This document shows, one piece after another, positions 22,476-33,363 of a stretch of DNA of 64,000 nucleotides. Each line of letters starts with the position of its first letter. Position 1 is the stretch's first letter. Under the pieces are notes generated by a model. It saw nothing but the letters and a program-made list of their open reading frames with translations, was not told the DNA's origin and made no database searches. The stretch is from Diploptera punctata (lineage: Eukaryota > Arthropoda > Insecta > Blattodea > Blaberidae): assembly GCA_030220185.1 (NCBI GenBank), contig JASPKZ010007296.1:1171001-1235000 (forward strand). The letters run 5' to 3'. The position numbers were made by a program, and so were the translations under genes.

Positions 22476-23262
22476 GGTATTTTTTTTTCTTCAGAAACTG
22501 GAATCACAGATTGTAAAAATAAATACAAAATATCCATGAAAATTTAGTAATACATACAATCCTGGCCTATATATGCAACCTCGTAATTTTTTACCATCAT
22601 CAACATTGATGTGACGGTACTTACAGTATGACTGTATCCTCTCACTTAACAACCACACATTCACTTTGGTTAGTGGCACTTGCTTTCCAATTCCTTATGT
22701 TGAGATTATAAGGGCTATTTCACAACTCCATCCCTACGTCATCATCCATTGTAACCATCGTAACCAAATTTCCTCTTGCCATTTAATTTGGCATTTCGTA
22801 ATTTTGTATCAATAGAAATCAGAATTGAGACTCTACAAAAAACTGTTTAAAATAAGAAAATTAATTAAATGCAGTTTAGAAAATTAATTTTTTATATTTT
22901 TATAAACATGTGGCAATATAAACGGAAATGTACACACTAATGGTCAGATGAGGCTAAATAAGGAACGAACGTATAGCTTGTTTCCTCTCTTCACTGACAC
23001 ATAAGGAATTAACAGTTAATTATTTAGCATTCAAAAGTCACAATGACACACAGCCATCTAGTGAAATTATTTTATGGTTCATCAGAAACTATTAAAAAGC
23101 CTTATTGGTCTCCATCGTCTTATTTCGCAAACATAGGCCTATATCAACAATAAATAACATAGGCCTATACTATACTACGGTACTTTATAAACTCGACCTT
23201 TAAACCGGTATTTTGGCTAGCTATTCAATTTAAGTAATGCTGGAAAAAAAAAAAGAAAATAT
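22476..23262. other. No gene seen
   Basis: AT-rich. TAGGCCTA occurs twice, at 23134 and 23160. Nothing else recognised. Confidence 0.4.
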
Positions 23263-23272
23263 ATTAAACCGA

Positions 23273-23670
23273 CCCTCCATGGTATCTTTACCTTGTGGTG
23301 GTGGAGTGGCTTGCGTGCTTAAATGATCCTGAGAGCTATGCCGGCGGTAGCATTGCTGCCGATAGGGTTACCCATGCCGGACTGGTCGAAGGTGATAAGT
23401 CAGACGAAAAAAGTACCTTGGGCGAAAGAGTGACGATCTTTCAACGTAAAAATACAACCGTCAAGAAATGCGGACATGGGTTCATCTGGGGTAAAATTTT
23501 CCGGAGGTCAAATAGTCCCTCATTCGGTTCTCCGGGCGGGGACTACTTCAGGGAACCCATGCCAAAGGCTCAAACACAGGGACATGTTCCTAGGAACATG
23601 GAATGTTAGGACTTTATACAATAGCGAGATATTAACGCGGGAATTACATAAATCGCCCTTGGATATAGTA
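23273..23670 (+). mobile_element. RTE copy H, 5' UTR and start of the endonuclease
   Basis: The 5' UTR has GGTGGTGGAGTGGCTTGCG and CATTGCTGCCGATAGGG. The coding part in the last 90 bp reads LGTWNVRTLYNSEILTREL then SPLDIV, the usual N-terminus of an apurinic-type endonuclease domain (the Asn of GTWNVR is a catalytic position in the family). It breaks off at 23670, where the reversed 3' terminus begins. Confidence 0.85.
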
Positions 23671-26535
23671 CTTACTTATTTACTCACTGGCACTATCGAA
23701 CCCATAGGTTCATGGCCGCGGGGACTAAGCTCTCCATACATCCCTATCCTGAGCTAATGCTTTCCAATCATTCCCTGTATAATCTACTTCCCTCAAATCA
23801 TAGTTAATGTTGTTCTCCCACCTCATTCTTCGTCTACCAACTGGGCGTTTCCTTCTGGCTTTCCTACAAGAAGTTTCCATGCACGTCTTTCATTCCCCAT
23901 ACGCGCAACATGCCCTGCCCATCGCAGTCTACGAGACTTAACTGTTCTTATTATATCTGGCTTCCTATAAAGACCATGTAGTCCATTGTTATGAAGTCTT
24001 CTCCATTCACCTGTCTGTTCATCTCTCTTTGGTCCAAAAATTTTCCTAAGAACTTTATTCTCAAATCCTCGTAATCTCCCTTTGCTCCCTTAAAGTAAGA
24101 GTCCATGTTTCGCACCCATATTATATAACTGGTAGAATAATAGTTTTATATATTTTCAGCTTAACGTTTTTTGAAAGGAGTTGGGACATCAAAAGTCTCT
24201 GCAATGCATAAGAGCATGCATTTCCAGAATTGAGCCTATGTTTAATTTCTTTGTGCATCTCATTCCTATTTGTGATTATTGTTCCTAGGTATTTGAATTC
24301 AGCCACTTCCTCAAAATTTCCCTCATTTGTCATTAGCTGTCCATTTCCATTATATACTGAATTTCTACGTGTGACCATATATTTAGTTTTACTGATATTT
24401 ACTTCCAGTCCTAATTTCTTAGTATTACTCAATAGTGTGTACGTGTTGGCCTTTAGTATCTCCTCGCTATCGGCCAATAATACTACATCATCAGCATAAA
24501 CTAACAGCTTATTAACGCCATTCAGTTGTAAGCCTTCCTCATTCTCTAAAGATTTAATGGCATGCTCTAGTACAAAATTAAATAATAGAGGAGATTAGTG
24601 CATCTCCTTGCTTCAACCCATTCTGGATTTCAAAAGTGTCTGAAAACTGTTTGCCTACACGCACTCTACTCTTTGAGCCATTTAGACACAATCGTATAAG
24701 TCTAACTAACTTTTTAGGAATTCCTAACTCCAGCAGGATACTATATAACTTCTCCCTCTTAATTGAATCATATGGTTTTTTGAAGTCTACATATAGTTGA
24801 TGTACAGTACCATTATATTCCCATTTCTTTTCTAAAATCTGTCTTATAATAAAAATCTGATCTGCTGTAGACCAGTTTCTTCTAAATGCACATTGATGAT
24901 CTCCTAGAATGTCATCAATATAGGGAGTAAGTCTGCTTACTAATATATTTGTTAGAATTTTGTACGAAGTTGAAAGTAATGAGATGTCCCTGTAGTTGTT
25001 GGAATCAGTTTTATCTCCTTTCTTATAAATGGTACGATAATTGATTCCTTCCATTCATCTGGAAGAGCTTCTTTTTCCCAAATCATACTAAGCAACCAGC
25101 GTAACTTGTCCATCAATTTTTCTCCCCCTAATTTTATCAGTTCTGCTGGGATCTCATCTGAACCTGATGCTTTATACATCTTCAATTTTTCAATCGCCAT
25201 TTCAACCTCTAATGCACTTGGCTCTGCGACTAGCATTTCTGCTGTCTGTAACTTATCCTCCTCAATGTCCTGTTCTGTATGTACATTTAATAGCTGATTA
25301 AAGTAACTTTTCCATCTATTTAATATACTCCTAGAATCTGCAATCATATCCCCATTTTCATTCCGAATTATGTTTGTTCTAGCCTGAAACCCTTTCTTCT
25401 CTATACTAATTCCCTGATATTATTTTCTAATGTTCCTATTTTTTGCATTCATTTCAAGATCATTAATCTTCTCTCTCAAATATTCCCTCTTTTTACTCTT
25501 TAGTAACTTGGTGGTTTCCCGTCTAACACTGCCCAATTGCTCTAAATTTACCCATTTGGCCCGTGTAACCATTTCATTTTTGCTAGCTTTCTTTTCTTTA
25601 CAGCGTCGGCACATTCCTCATCAAGCCATTTCTTGTTTTGTCTCTTTTTTAAACAACCAATGCTTTGTGATGTTGACAATTTAATAGTATCTCTTATAGC
25701 CTCCCATTCTTTATTTATATCAGATTCTTCTTCGTTTGCCACATTGTCATCTGAAGATTCCAGTACTTCAAATCTATTAGCAATTTTTATTTGGTATTCT
25801 TGCCGCATTTCATCATTTTTCAAGTTTTTTTAATTGAAACTTTACAGAATCATCTTTAGCGTTTGTTCCTCTCATAAGCGATAGCCGATGTCTGATTTTC
25901 ACTCTGACCAGATGATGATCTGAATTGCAGTCTGTCCCTCTAACTGATCTAACATCAATGATGCTACTGTGCCAGCGTTTATCCACTAATACATGATCTA
26001 TCTGGTTCCGAGTTTCTACATCTGGGGACGTCCAGGTGTATTTATGAATATCCTTATGCTGAAATGTTGTGCTCTTAACAATGAGATTCTTTGATGTGGC
26101 AAATGTGACTAATCTAACCCCGTTGTCGTTACTATCTTCATGAAGACTGAATTTTGCCTATTGTTGGTTTGAATATATCTTCCCGCCCCACTTTTGCATT
26201 AAAGTCTCCTAAGGAAATTTTCATATGATATCGTGAAAGGATATCAAATAAGCATTCTAATTCTTCATAGAACTCATCCTTGATCTTGTCATCTTTATCT
26301 TCTGTGGGGGCAGGTACATTTACAATTATAAAATCATGTCGTTTACCCTTTAGATTTATGTATGATATCCTATCACTAACAAACTTAATGTCTCGGATAG
26401 CGGATAGGATCCTCCTTCTGACTAAAATACCCGTTCCAAATGCAGGTCTTTCTGCACCCCCATAGTATAATGCAAAGCTTCCTGATTCCTGACTACCTAC
26501 TCCTGGCCACCTAATTTCCTGTAAAGCGACTAGCT
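23671..26535 (-). pseudogene. RTE copy H body: endonuclease, RT and C-terminal domain, frameshifted
   Basis: From 26535 down: endonuclease middle (LQEIRWPGVGSQ, GDFNAKVGRED, TWTSPDVETRNQIDH, TDCNSDHHLVRVK), linker (about 25420-25823), RT fingers (25080-25347: MYKASGSDEIPAELIK), palm (24578-25054: VDFKKPYDSIKREKL, GLKQGDAL), the LVYADDVVLLADSEE block near 24460-24506, thumb (24121-24477) and C-terminus up to the terminus at 23671. A one-base insertion after QGDA and further shifts destroy the frame. It is very close to copy J (40383-42975). Confidence 0.88.
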
Positions 26536-26554
26536 ATTAAACCGAACTAAAGGG

Positions 26555-26764
<210 letters not shown>

Positions 26765-26796
26765 TATATATATATATATATGTTAAGAAAAATAAA

Positions 26797-26867
26797 TGCC
26801 TGGAAGTGATTTGAACCCGGACCTCTGGGTTGGTACCCCAGCGTACTATCCATTACACCATCGGGCA
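26797..26867 (-). pseudogene. tRNA-like sequence, apparent anticodon ACC
   Basis: The reverse complement folds as a tRNA of 71 nt: anticodon stem CTGGG/CCCAG with loop GTACCAA, variable loop AGGTC, A-box-like TGTAATGGATAGTAC and B-box-like GGTTCAAATCA. The acceptor stem has two mismatches and the T stem is broken on its 3' side, so it is a pseudogene or SINE head rather than a working gene. ACC (Gly) is not a usual eukaryotic anticodon. It lies between two TA microsatellites. Confidence 0.45.
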
Positions 26868-26890
26868 AATCCAATACAAACATTTATCTT

Positions 26891-26893
<3 letters not shown>

Positions 26894-26934
<41 letters not shown>
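26894..26934. repeat. (TA)n microsatellite
   Basis: Uninterrupted TA run. Confidence 0.97.
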
Positions 26935-26938
<4 letters not shown>

Positions 26939-27379
26939 CTGTATATTAAAACAATATTTTGATTTACCTTACTTAATATAAGATTTTATGGATGATTCGA
27001 GATGTTTACAATCGAAGAGTAGTGTGAGGCAGGAATTACGAAACAAATTCGTAAACATTTTCAATTCTTAAAAAGTACATAATTTCATTTCATATGTTAA
27101 TTTTTATTATTTAAGCAAACATTTTCATGTGCCGTACATCACCTCTCCGACAACTAATACAAAACGACATCCTTAAACATGATCACAATGAACTTGCTGA
27201 CATAAAATCTTGAAATTATTTGGGCTATTCCAAGACAAAGTAAGAATAAAAATATTATAGGTATATCCAATATACATGCCAAAATAATTGATAATTGCAA
27301 TAAATTTCAGTTATGAATGCGTAATCAGCCACAAGCATTATTATTTTAAGAAATGAAAGTCGTTTCAATCAATACTCTC
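26935..27379. other. No gene seen
   Basis: AT-rich, nothing recognised. Confidence 0.4.
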
Positions 27380-28260
27380 TATTGACAGAATTAACTACAA
27401 AATGTAATAGTCCTTGGGACAAGGATTATTGCATACCCGAATGTCGGGTTGCAATATGGCATAGGGTTATAAGTCAATCCCAGATTTATTTGGATAATAA
27501 AGGATTTGGTGGGCGCTGGATTTATAAAGGACTTCTCCGGTTCACTGGAGAGTTTAGGTACTCGGTTCGCTCAGGTCTAAAGATCGGTAGGCACAGGGAT
27601 TCCACGAGGACTTCGTCGGGCAGAATTAATTGTGTCGAATACATTGTGTTGACTGTAATTTATTATGTCTTGAAAAACACTCAAAATGTAGAACACTGTA
27701 CATGTTTTAATTATATTCTCTCGCACTGATCTCCAGTCGGCGATGGCTTTCGTCGTGGGTTTACCCCGTTAATAATTATTCAATGACGTATAACTCACTA
27801 ATTTACGAAGTTTAAGTAGTAAGTCGATTCCCTATGATCGATTAACCTTTTAACGTGGTTACAAACAGTCGAGACAATTGCTGCGTCTTATTTACTTGCG
27901 GATACTATACATTATCCTTGCGATTAATAAAAATGTTTAAGTCCCGATACTTGAGGTACTTCATAATGAAAATTCTAAGTCAAAAATTTAAGTTATCACT
28001 GGTGACCATGCTGCCAGTGTGTGTCGAAGATGTGGGCAATGCCCGGATCACAAGCACGAGTAGAGTGTAAGTGTATGAGGTTCGTCTCCCTCGCCCATTA
28101 CGTAAATTAGGTTCTCCCATTGTATCGACCTCGTGGACCTGAGATCAGTGCTTAGGCACACGTAACAAATAATATGATTAGTTAATGTACCCTTATATTA
28201 TAATCAAGAAGGTGTTACAAATTTGTTATTGGCGATTTTTGCCGTCGGAGGTTGGGCCTT
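27380..28260 (+). other. Possible solo LTR with leader, tentative
   Basis: A region of higher GC than its surroundings. Near 28208-28240 the string GGTGTTACAAATTTG is followed by TATTGGCGATTTTTGCCG, which recalls an LTR end followed by a TGGCGA-type primer-binding site. I cannot find a second copy or a clear TG start. The 115-codon frame at 27382-27729 has no known domain. It could equally be old single-copy DNA. Confidence 0.2.
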
Positions 28261-29094
28261 ATCCGTGCTGGCTTCACGTACAGTCGGGTGACAAGTTTGT
28301 ATCTTAGGCACTGGATTTTTCCTAGGTCATTGATCTTTTCTTCTAGTAGGCCCTAACGGTTGAGTTTTCTCCCTTCCCACACTTTTTGCTAGCGTTGTTT
28401 GTTCCAAGAGAAATCCCCCGCTCGTAAATTCAGTTATTGTGTTCTGACTGTCAATGCAGAGCTGTTAAATTCTGCTTCACAAAAGATTGCCAGTCAAATC
28501 CTGAGAAAAAAGGATTTTGTCAACATTTTAACTCTTTGCGTATGTGTCGGTCACTTCCGCCTTCACAAAAGAAAGGGTGGCATTACCTGAGTTCTCTCCA
28601 CCTTGTTAATGACTAGTCATTTAGTTCACATTAATGCTAATTTCGTAGGATAATTTTATTTGCCATTTATTCTCTCATAATTTTATTCTACTCGCTTTCC
28701 GGATTAATTTAAGTATACACATGAACTAAGTCTGATAACTGCTTCTCTCAATGGTCTTTCCGTTTATTTATGATTTTTATTGACTGGCATTGGGATTTAT
28801 CAATATATTCAGTTACTCTATACAAAGGAGGCTGAGTGAATGACTTGGTACAGCCTATCTCTCGCCGTAATTATACCTCTCACTTTATAGGTATAAGTCG
28901 AGCAGTCTTTACAATGGTACGTTCTGTCGGCATATAGATTTTAAAATTTAGATCAGATACATGCTTTTTGGCCACACAAAGACATGGATGTGCTCCTCAA
29001 ACAAGTGATCAGCTCAATCCGGGGCCTCCTCCAAGTAAACATGAACATTTAAGACGAAACACGCCATTCACTCACACATTCCTAATAAACATGG
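28261..29094. other. No gene seen
   Basis: Mixed-composition sequence; short frames at 28399-28590 and 28968-29162 show no domain. Confidence 0.4.
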
Positions 29095-29298
29095 AATATG
29101 ATAATGATGATTTTGATGGCCAGTTGATGATCGTGGTCCAGTTGGCCTTAACATTTTCTTGACATTTACCTTATAGGTGAGAAAAACCCTGAAAAAAAAG
29201 AACACCCAGGACACCTGCCTCAATCGGGGATAGAATCGGGATCCGTTGCATACGATGCAGCGACGCTATCCAGAGACCACAACGGCGGACATTTATTT
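29095..29298 (-). mobile_element. SINE family 1, diverged head and body
   Basis: The reverse complement reads CCGCCGTTGTGGTCTCTGG, a B-box-derived block, then TTTTTCTCACCTATAAGG and AATGTCAAGAAAA, matching the body of the full copies with many changes. Confidence 0.7.
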
Positions 29299-29585
29299 TA
29301 ACATGGAAACAAATGGATGTCGTTTGAATAATTATTCGCAAATGATAAAATTAATTGCAAAATATATCAGTAGGCCCTGCTATTAAAAATACATTTTGTA
29401 AAATCCATAATAGATTTTTTTATTTAGTAGGCCTATTATAATGAAATAAGTATTATCGCCTCACTATGATGGTTATTCGTTTATATAAAAGCGTGTGCAG
29501 CGCGACAATGCTTGACAATGATTAACACGCAGAATTATTATAGTAGCGGTAGTCGGCATCTTTGTATTTATTTATATTAAATTAT

Positions 29586-31064
29586 ACGGGGTGTTTCAGA
29601 AGTGATGATCAAAAATTCACACGTGGAAAGTATAGGCCAAAGGTACCAATAAAGCTCCAATAAACATGGGTCCGCAAATCAACCGTTTTCGAGATATCGC
29701 AATAATTCGAGTTGGGAACCAACGTTGTTATCTCAAGGTTTGGGATAGACTAACAGTTTGTTGTCGCATGCGCAACAAGTTCCCTACATCCATCCGTGCA
29801 CTGTGCTTACAGGCCTCACAATCAGTTACGAAAGTAAAGGCACCTTGGACAGAGGTTAAACCAATGAAGAGTACACTGACATGCACTTCATGTAGGGCCT
29901 ATGGCAAAGCGAATGACAGTGCACTTGAGGTTACACGATTTTATGAAGAAGTTTTTCCTCGCCGCAGGCGTACATTTATCAGGTTACATCAGCGCCTTAG
30001 AGAAACTGGGAGTTTCACATACCATGTACGAGAAGGTAGACCCAGATCCATAACACCTGATGTTGATGACAGGGTCTTACGCAGTGTACACGAACGTCCG
30101 AGTACTTCAACATGCTAGCCAGGAGCGTGTCCTGAATCATAGCAGTGTGTAATTACTGTATTCGTATCATCTCCAGCGAGTGCATGCTCTCAACAATGGA
30201 GACTTCGCTCCTAGAGAGAATTTCTGCCAATGGGTGCAACGACAGTGTACCCTGAACCCCGTGTATATATCTGTTCACGGATGAATCTAGATTTACCCGT
30301 GACGGTATTTTTAAGTTTCATAACTATCACATTTGGGCCGATTTCAATCCTAATGCAAGACACGTGTCACGGCATCAGCAGCGTTTTTCGTTGAACGTCC
30401 GAGCAGGAGACCGCACAATTGGACCACACTTCCTACCACAGAGAGTAACTGGAGAGCGTATAGGCGGTTTCTGAGGACTGTACTTCCAGATCTCCTTCAT
30501 CATGATGATGTTCCACTTAACCAACCCCTGAACATGTGTTCATGCATGACGGTGCTCCAGCACATTTTCAGTTACGTGGGAGCCGCCGGCTCCTATCTCG
30601 AAAGTATGGTCAACATTGGAAAGGTAGAGGAGGGCCTGTGCCATGGTCTCCAAGGTCACTGGGTTTAAATCTGATGGATTTCTGTGTATAGGGTCTGGAA
30701 TCATGTCAGAAGCCTGGTGCACGCTACTGAGGTCAACTTTGTGGAGAAATTACGCGTGCGGATATAAGCCGTCTTCCAGCATTTACAGAATTCTCCAGGA
30801 CTGCCTGACAGGATTCCCAACTTATTTCAGAGATGAGTTCAATGTTGCATTCAGACGCATGGACAACATTTTTAACACCTACTTTTAAGTTTAGAGAAGC
30901 CATGTGTTCCTAGATACTGTTGAATCGCAACAGAAATTTGTTCAATCTCATCAAAGGTTGATAACTGCGGACCCATGTTTATTGGAGCTATTTAGCTAGT
31001 TTTGGTCTCTCCTTTCCATATGTGGATTATTGACCATGACTTCTGAAACATCCTGTATATAATA
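29586..31064 (+). mobile_element. Tc1/mariner-like element with about 100-bp TIRs
   Basis: Left TACGGGGTGTTTCAGAAGT and complement of the right end TACAGGATGTTTCAGAAGT open an inverted repeat that continues about 100 bp (shared CTCCAATAAACATGGGTCC and CGCA). Flanks are TA-rich, fitting TA target choice. It encloses a broken transposase (29790-30887). At 1.48 kb it has about the expected length for the family, so it is a full-length but inactive copy. Confidence 0.85.
29790..30887 (+). pseudogene. Tc1/mariner-like DDE transposase, frameshifted
   Basis: In order across several frames: N-terminal helix-turn-helix (TRFYEEVFPRRRRTFIRLHQ, RLRETGSF, REGRPRSITPDVDDRVLRSV, HERPST), then the first catalytic block (LFTDESRFTRDG, N-HIWADFNPN), the second block (FMHDGAPAHF), and the third region (PWSPRSLGLNLMDFCV-like with the PPRSPDLNP motif decayed), ending PAFTEFSRTA and SEMSSMLHSDAWTTF. 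The first two acidic residues are visible; frameshifts near 30120, 30260 and 30420-30650 prevent a product. It belongs to the same broad insect group as the relic at 8546-9249, but the TIR family differs. Confidence 0.8.
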
Positions 31065-31507
31065 GTTGCGGGGAAACAAAGAGAGCCGCTGGACTACCAT
31101 CATAGTGAGGCTACAATACTATTGATATCGTGGGCTTACAAGAAAACGATGCTATGTTCAAAAAGGTAGTTTTGAGATAAATTAACTGTAATTCTTGAAC
31201 GTTTATGAAAAATCAGGATTAAGAATTTGTAAAGATTTCATTACAAAGAACTACTGTATAAAGAGGTAGAACTTTTTTTTCCCCGTTGTAGATAGAACAT
31301 ATTGTATTGTACTTATTACCATTTAAAACATTTTATTTTTGGATTTGATATAGTTCTCTTGTAGGCCTATGACATGAACTTTTAATTGAATTCAATAATT
31401 TCTATGCTTGTTTACTTGTAAGACCTTAAACTAATTTTTTCCTGGTTTATTCATATGCCGACGAAAGATGAATCCGTTCGTTGAATACTTTAGTCCAGTA
31501 GAGACTA
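31065..31507. other. No gene seen
   Basis: AT-rich; TAGGCCTA at 31362-31369. Confidence 0.4.
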
Positions 31508-31860
31508 TGGTCCAAATATCTAACTCATTGGCACTATCGAACCAATAGGTTCATGGCCGCGCAGATATAAGCTCTCCACACATTCCTAGTTTGAGCTAAT
31601 GTTTTCCAATCATTCCTGTATAATATACTTCACTCATATGATTGTTATGTTATTCTCCCACCTCATTATTGGTCTACCAACTAGGCGTTTTCCCTCTGGT
31701 TTTGCTACAAGAAGGTTCCATGCCTCTCTCTGATTCCCCATTCGTGCCACATGTCCTGCTCATCGTAGTCTACGAGACTTAACTGTTCTTATTATATTTG
31801 GTTTCCTATAAAGTTTATGCAGCTTATCGCTATGTAGTCACCTCCAGTCGTCTGTCCAAA
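31508..31860 (-). mobile_element. RTE-like LINE copy I, 3' end only
   Basis: The minus strand matches the last 350 bp of copy J: the C-terminal block with SRLR, HVARMGN and KPEGK, ending at the reverse complement of CATTGGCACTATCGAACC. Heavily mutated and 5'-truncated at about 31860. Confidence 0.85.
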
Positions 31861-32420
31861 TACGATTACAATCTTATGTAACCCTATAGTATAAAATATT
31901 ACGAATGTTATTCTTCAGGAATATACAGTAGAGTTCTAAGTAAGTGCTATCATGGGATTCTAAACTTTAAATTTAAGAAAATAGGAGCCGGGTGTATAAG
32001 GGATGCTAGAATTGTTATTTTAATTGATAAGGTCCCAAATTTAAACTACTTGAAATTATTTATTTTTAATTTGGAAAATAAATATTAAATACAATTCAGA
32101 CAAATTTACTTATACAAAGCATAGCTCTCATTTCTGCACTTAACTTATAATGTGGCCGAGAGAGTTATTTACAAGAAAATAAAATAATAAAATAAATAAT
32201 TGCCCAGACAAATTCGAATTTTTATACATTCGTACATTCAGGACGTGACCACTGAAATAAACTGAACCCTAGACGCGTTTACATATATTACGCTTGGTAT
32301 AATTTGGGTTACAATTAGCTCAAATTGGACACATTAGTCTGTGAAGTTTGATGTAGTTTTACGACTAAGAAGTAACGAGTTAAAATTTCAGCCTTATTCA
32401 CATATAACTAGCTTAATTTT
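31861..32420. other. No gene seen
   Basis: AT-rich, nothing recognised. Confidence 0.4.
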
Positions 32421-32467
32421 TTAATTAAATAAAAATAAAACGTAGTTTTATTTGATTTTCATATTTA
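32421..32467. repeat. 47-bp exact repeat block, copy 1
   Basis: Identical to 54818-54864. It contains a short hairpin (AATAAAAC / GTTTTATT). Followed here by CAGCTGTTTCGGTACACTGT and ACCTTCTTCAGACATG, a phrase of the 'GAAAC...CAGAC' type seen in dispersed elements. Confidence 0.75.
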
Positions 32468-32989
32468 TTATATAATTCAGTGACAGCTGTTTCGGTACAC
32501 TGTACCTTCTTCAGACATGTTAACAAATTATGAATTGTGTTCCAACTGATCTAAGCAACAATACAACAATATTTATTTAAATTTTTTACCTAATCATAAC
32601 TCAGTTCCGCCATACATTAAAAATTGTTTGTAAACTTATAAATGTTTCTAATAGGCTACTCAAAACTCAAGATAACGTTCCACCCGACAACAAGGTAGCT
32701 ATAGTGTAAAAGGAACAACCTTCACCTTATTTTCATATTTGGTTAGATTTGGTACGTAATCTTGAAGCCCTAACAAAATTATAACATTTTGGGAATGAAC
32801 ACACATTCATTGTACCCTCCTTCTTCCTCATTCGGGCTAGGGACCGGCTATGGCGGAGTTACTACATGCTACGATCTTATTTACATATTATATAACATAC
32901 TGATACTATACAGAAATTCTAATTTATACTTATGAATTAAGTTAATGATAATAATTTACAATTTACATACTACATAACGTAACATACTG
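32468..32989. other. No gene seen
   Basis: AT-rich; a stretch near 32800-32870 is less AT-rich but shows no motif. Confidence 0.35.
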
Positions 32990-33204
32990 ATACTGAGTTG
33001 ACAACATTGGACTGTGAGTGAAAATAATATCCCGCAAGAAAGCTCAGCAGAAATATGAGTAATGGGAGGGGGAAAAGAGAGAGATAGAAAATAGAGACAG
33101 GCAAGAATGCAGGGAGGGAAATGATTTAACGAGGCAGAAACGGAATTAGCGTTTAGTTCGAATTTCTTACGGGGGCTACAGATCCGTTGGTCCAAGAATA
33201 TTTT
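32990..33204. mobile_element. TIR element family of 5958-6362, second copy (partial)
   Basis: The reverse complement opens GGACCAACGGATCTGTAGCC, then CCCGTAAG, and tracks the left half of 5958-6362 through CATTTCCCTCCCTGCATTC, a pyrimidine-rich centre and AATGTTGTCAACTCA. The far end is truncated. It interrupts a transposase-like reading frame at 33205. Confidence 0.7.
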
Positions 33205-33363
33205 GCTTTTTCTTGGTGTGGTGTTAGGCCTCTTTTTTGCCAGGGACTCTAATTTTGTTCTCATGCTTTCTGCATCTTTATTTTGATTTAAAATTCTGGA
33301 TACGCTTGTGCGAGATATTCCAGTCGAAGTTGTTGTTTTCTTAAATACGTCAGCAACTGACAT
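33205..33363 (-). pseudogene. Helix-turn-helix start of a transposase-like protein, truncated
   Basis: About 53 codons from Met at 33363: SVADVFKKTTTSTGISRTSV, SRILNQNKDAES, then a basic stretch ending KSKIF where the TIR element cuts in. 'TGISRTSVSRIL' is a helix-turn-helix of the kind that opens DDE_3/IS630-related proteins in insects. No downstream part was found. An exon of a domesticated gene is possible but unsupported. Confidence 0.5.

Larger units (their letters stand above)
23263..26545. mobile_element. Full-length RTE-like LINE with its 3' 2.9 kb inverted, flanked by 10-bp direct repeats
   Basis: ATTAAACCGA occurs at 23263-23272 and 26536-26545, exactly at the outer ends of two LINE pieces. 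The left piece (23273-23670, +) holds the 5' UTR and the first codons up to the block ending LDIV. The right piece (23671-26535, -) holds everything after it, from LQEIRW to the 3' terminus. Between them they contain the whole element once, with the downstream part reversed. The flanking repeat marks this as one insertion. A classic twin-priming 5' inversion would leave the 3' terminus at an outer edge; here the 3' terminus is internal, so a later inversion of the 3' block is the simplest reading. Confidence 0.8.

Noticed and set aside
23263..26545. Classic twin-priming 5' inversion of the RTE copy
   Set aside because: That route leaves the 3' terminus at the outer edge; here the 3' terminus is internal at 23671.
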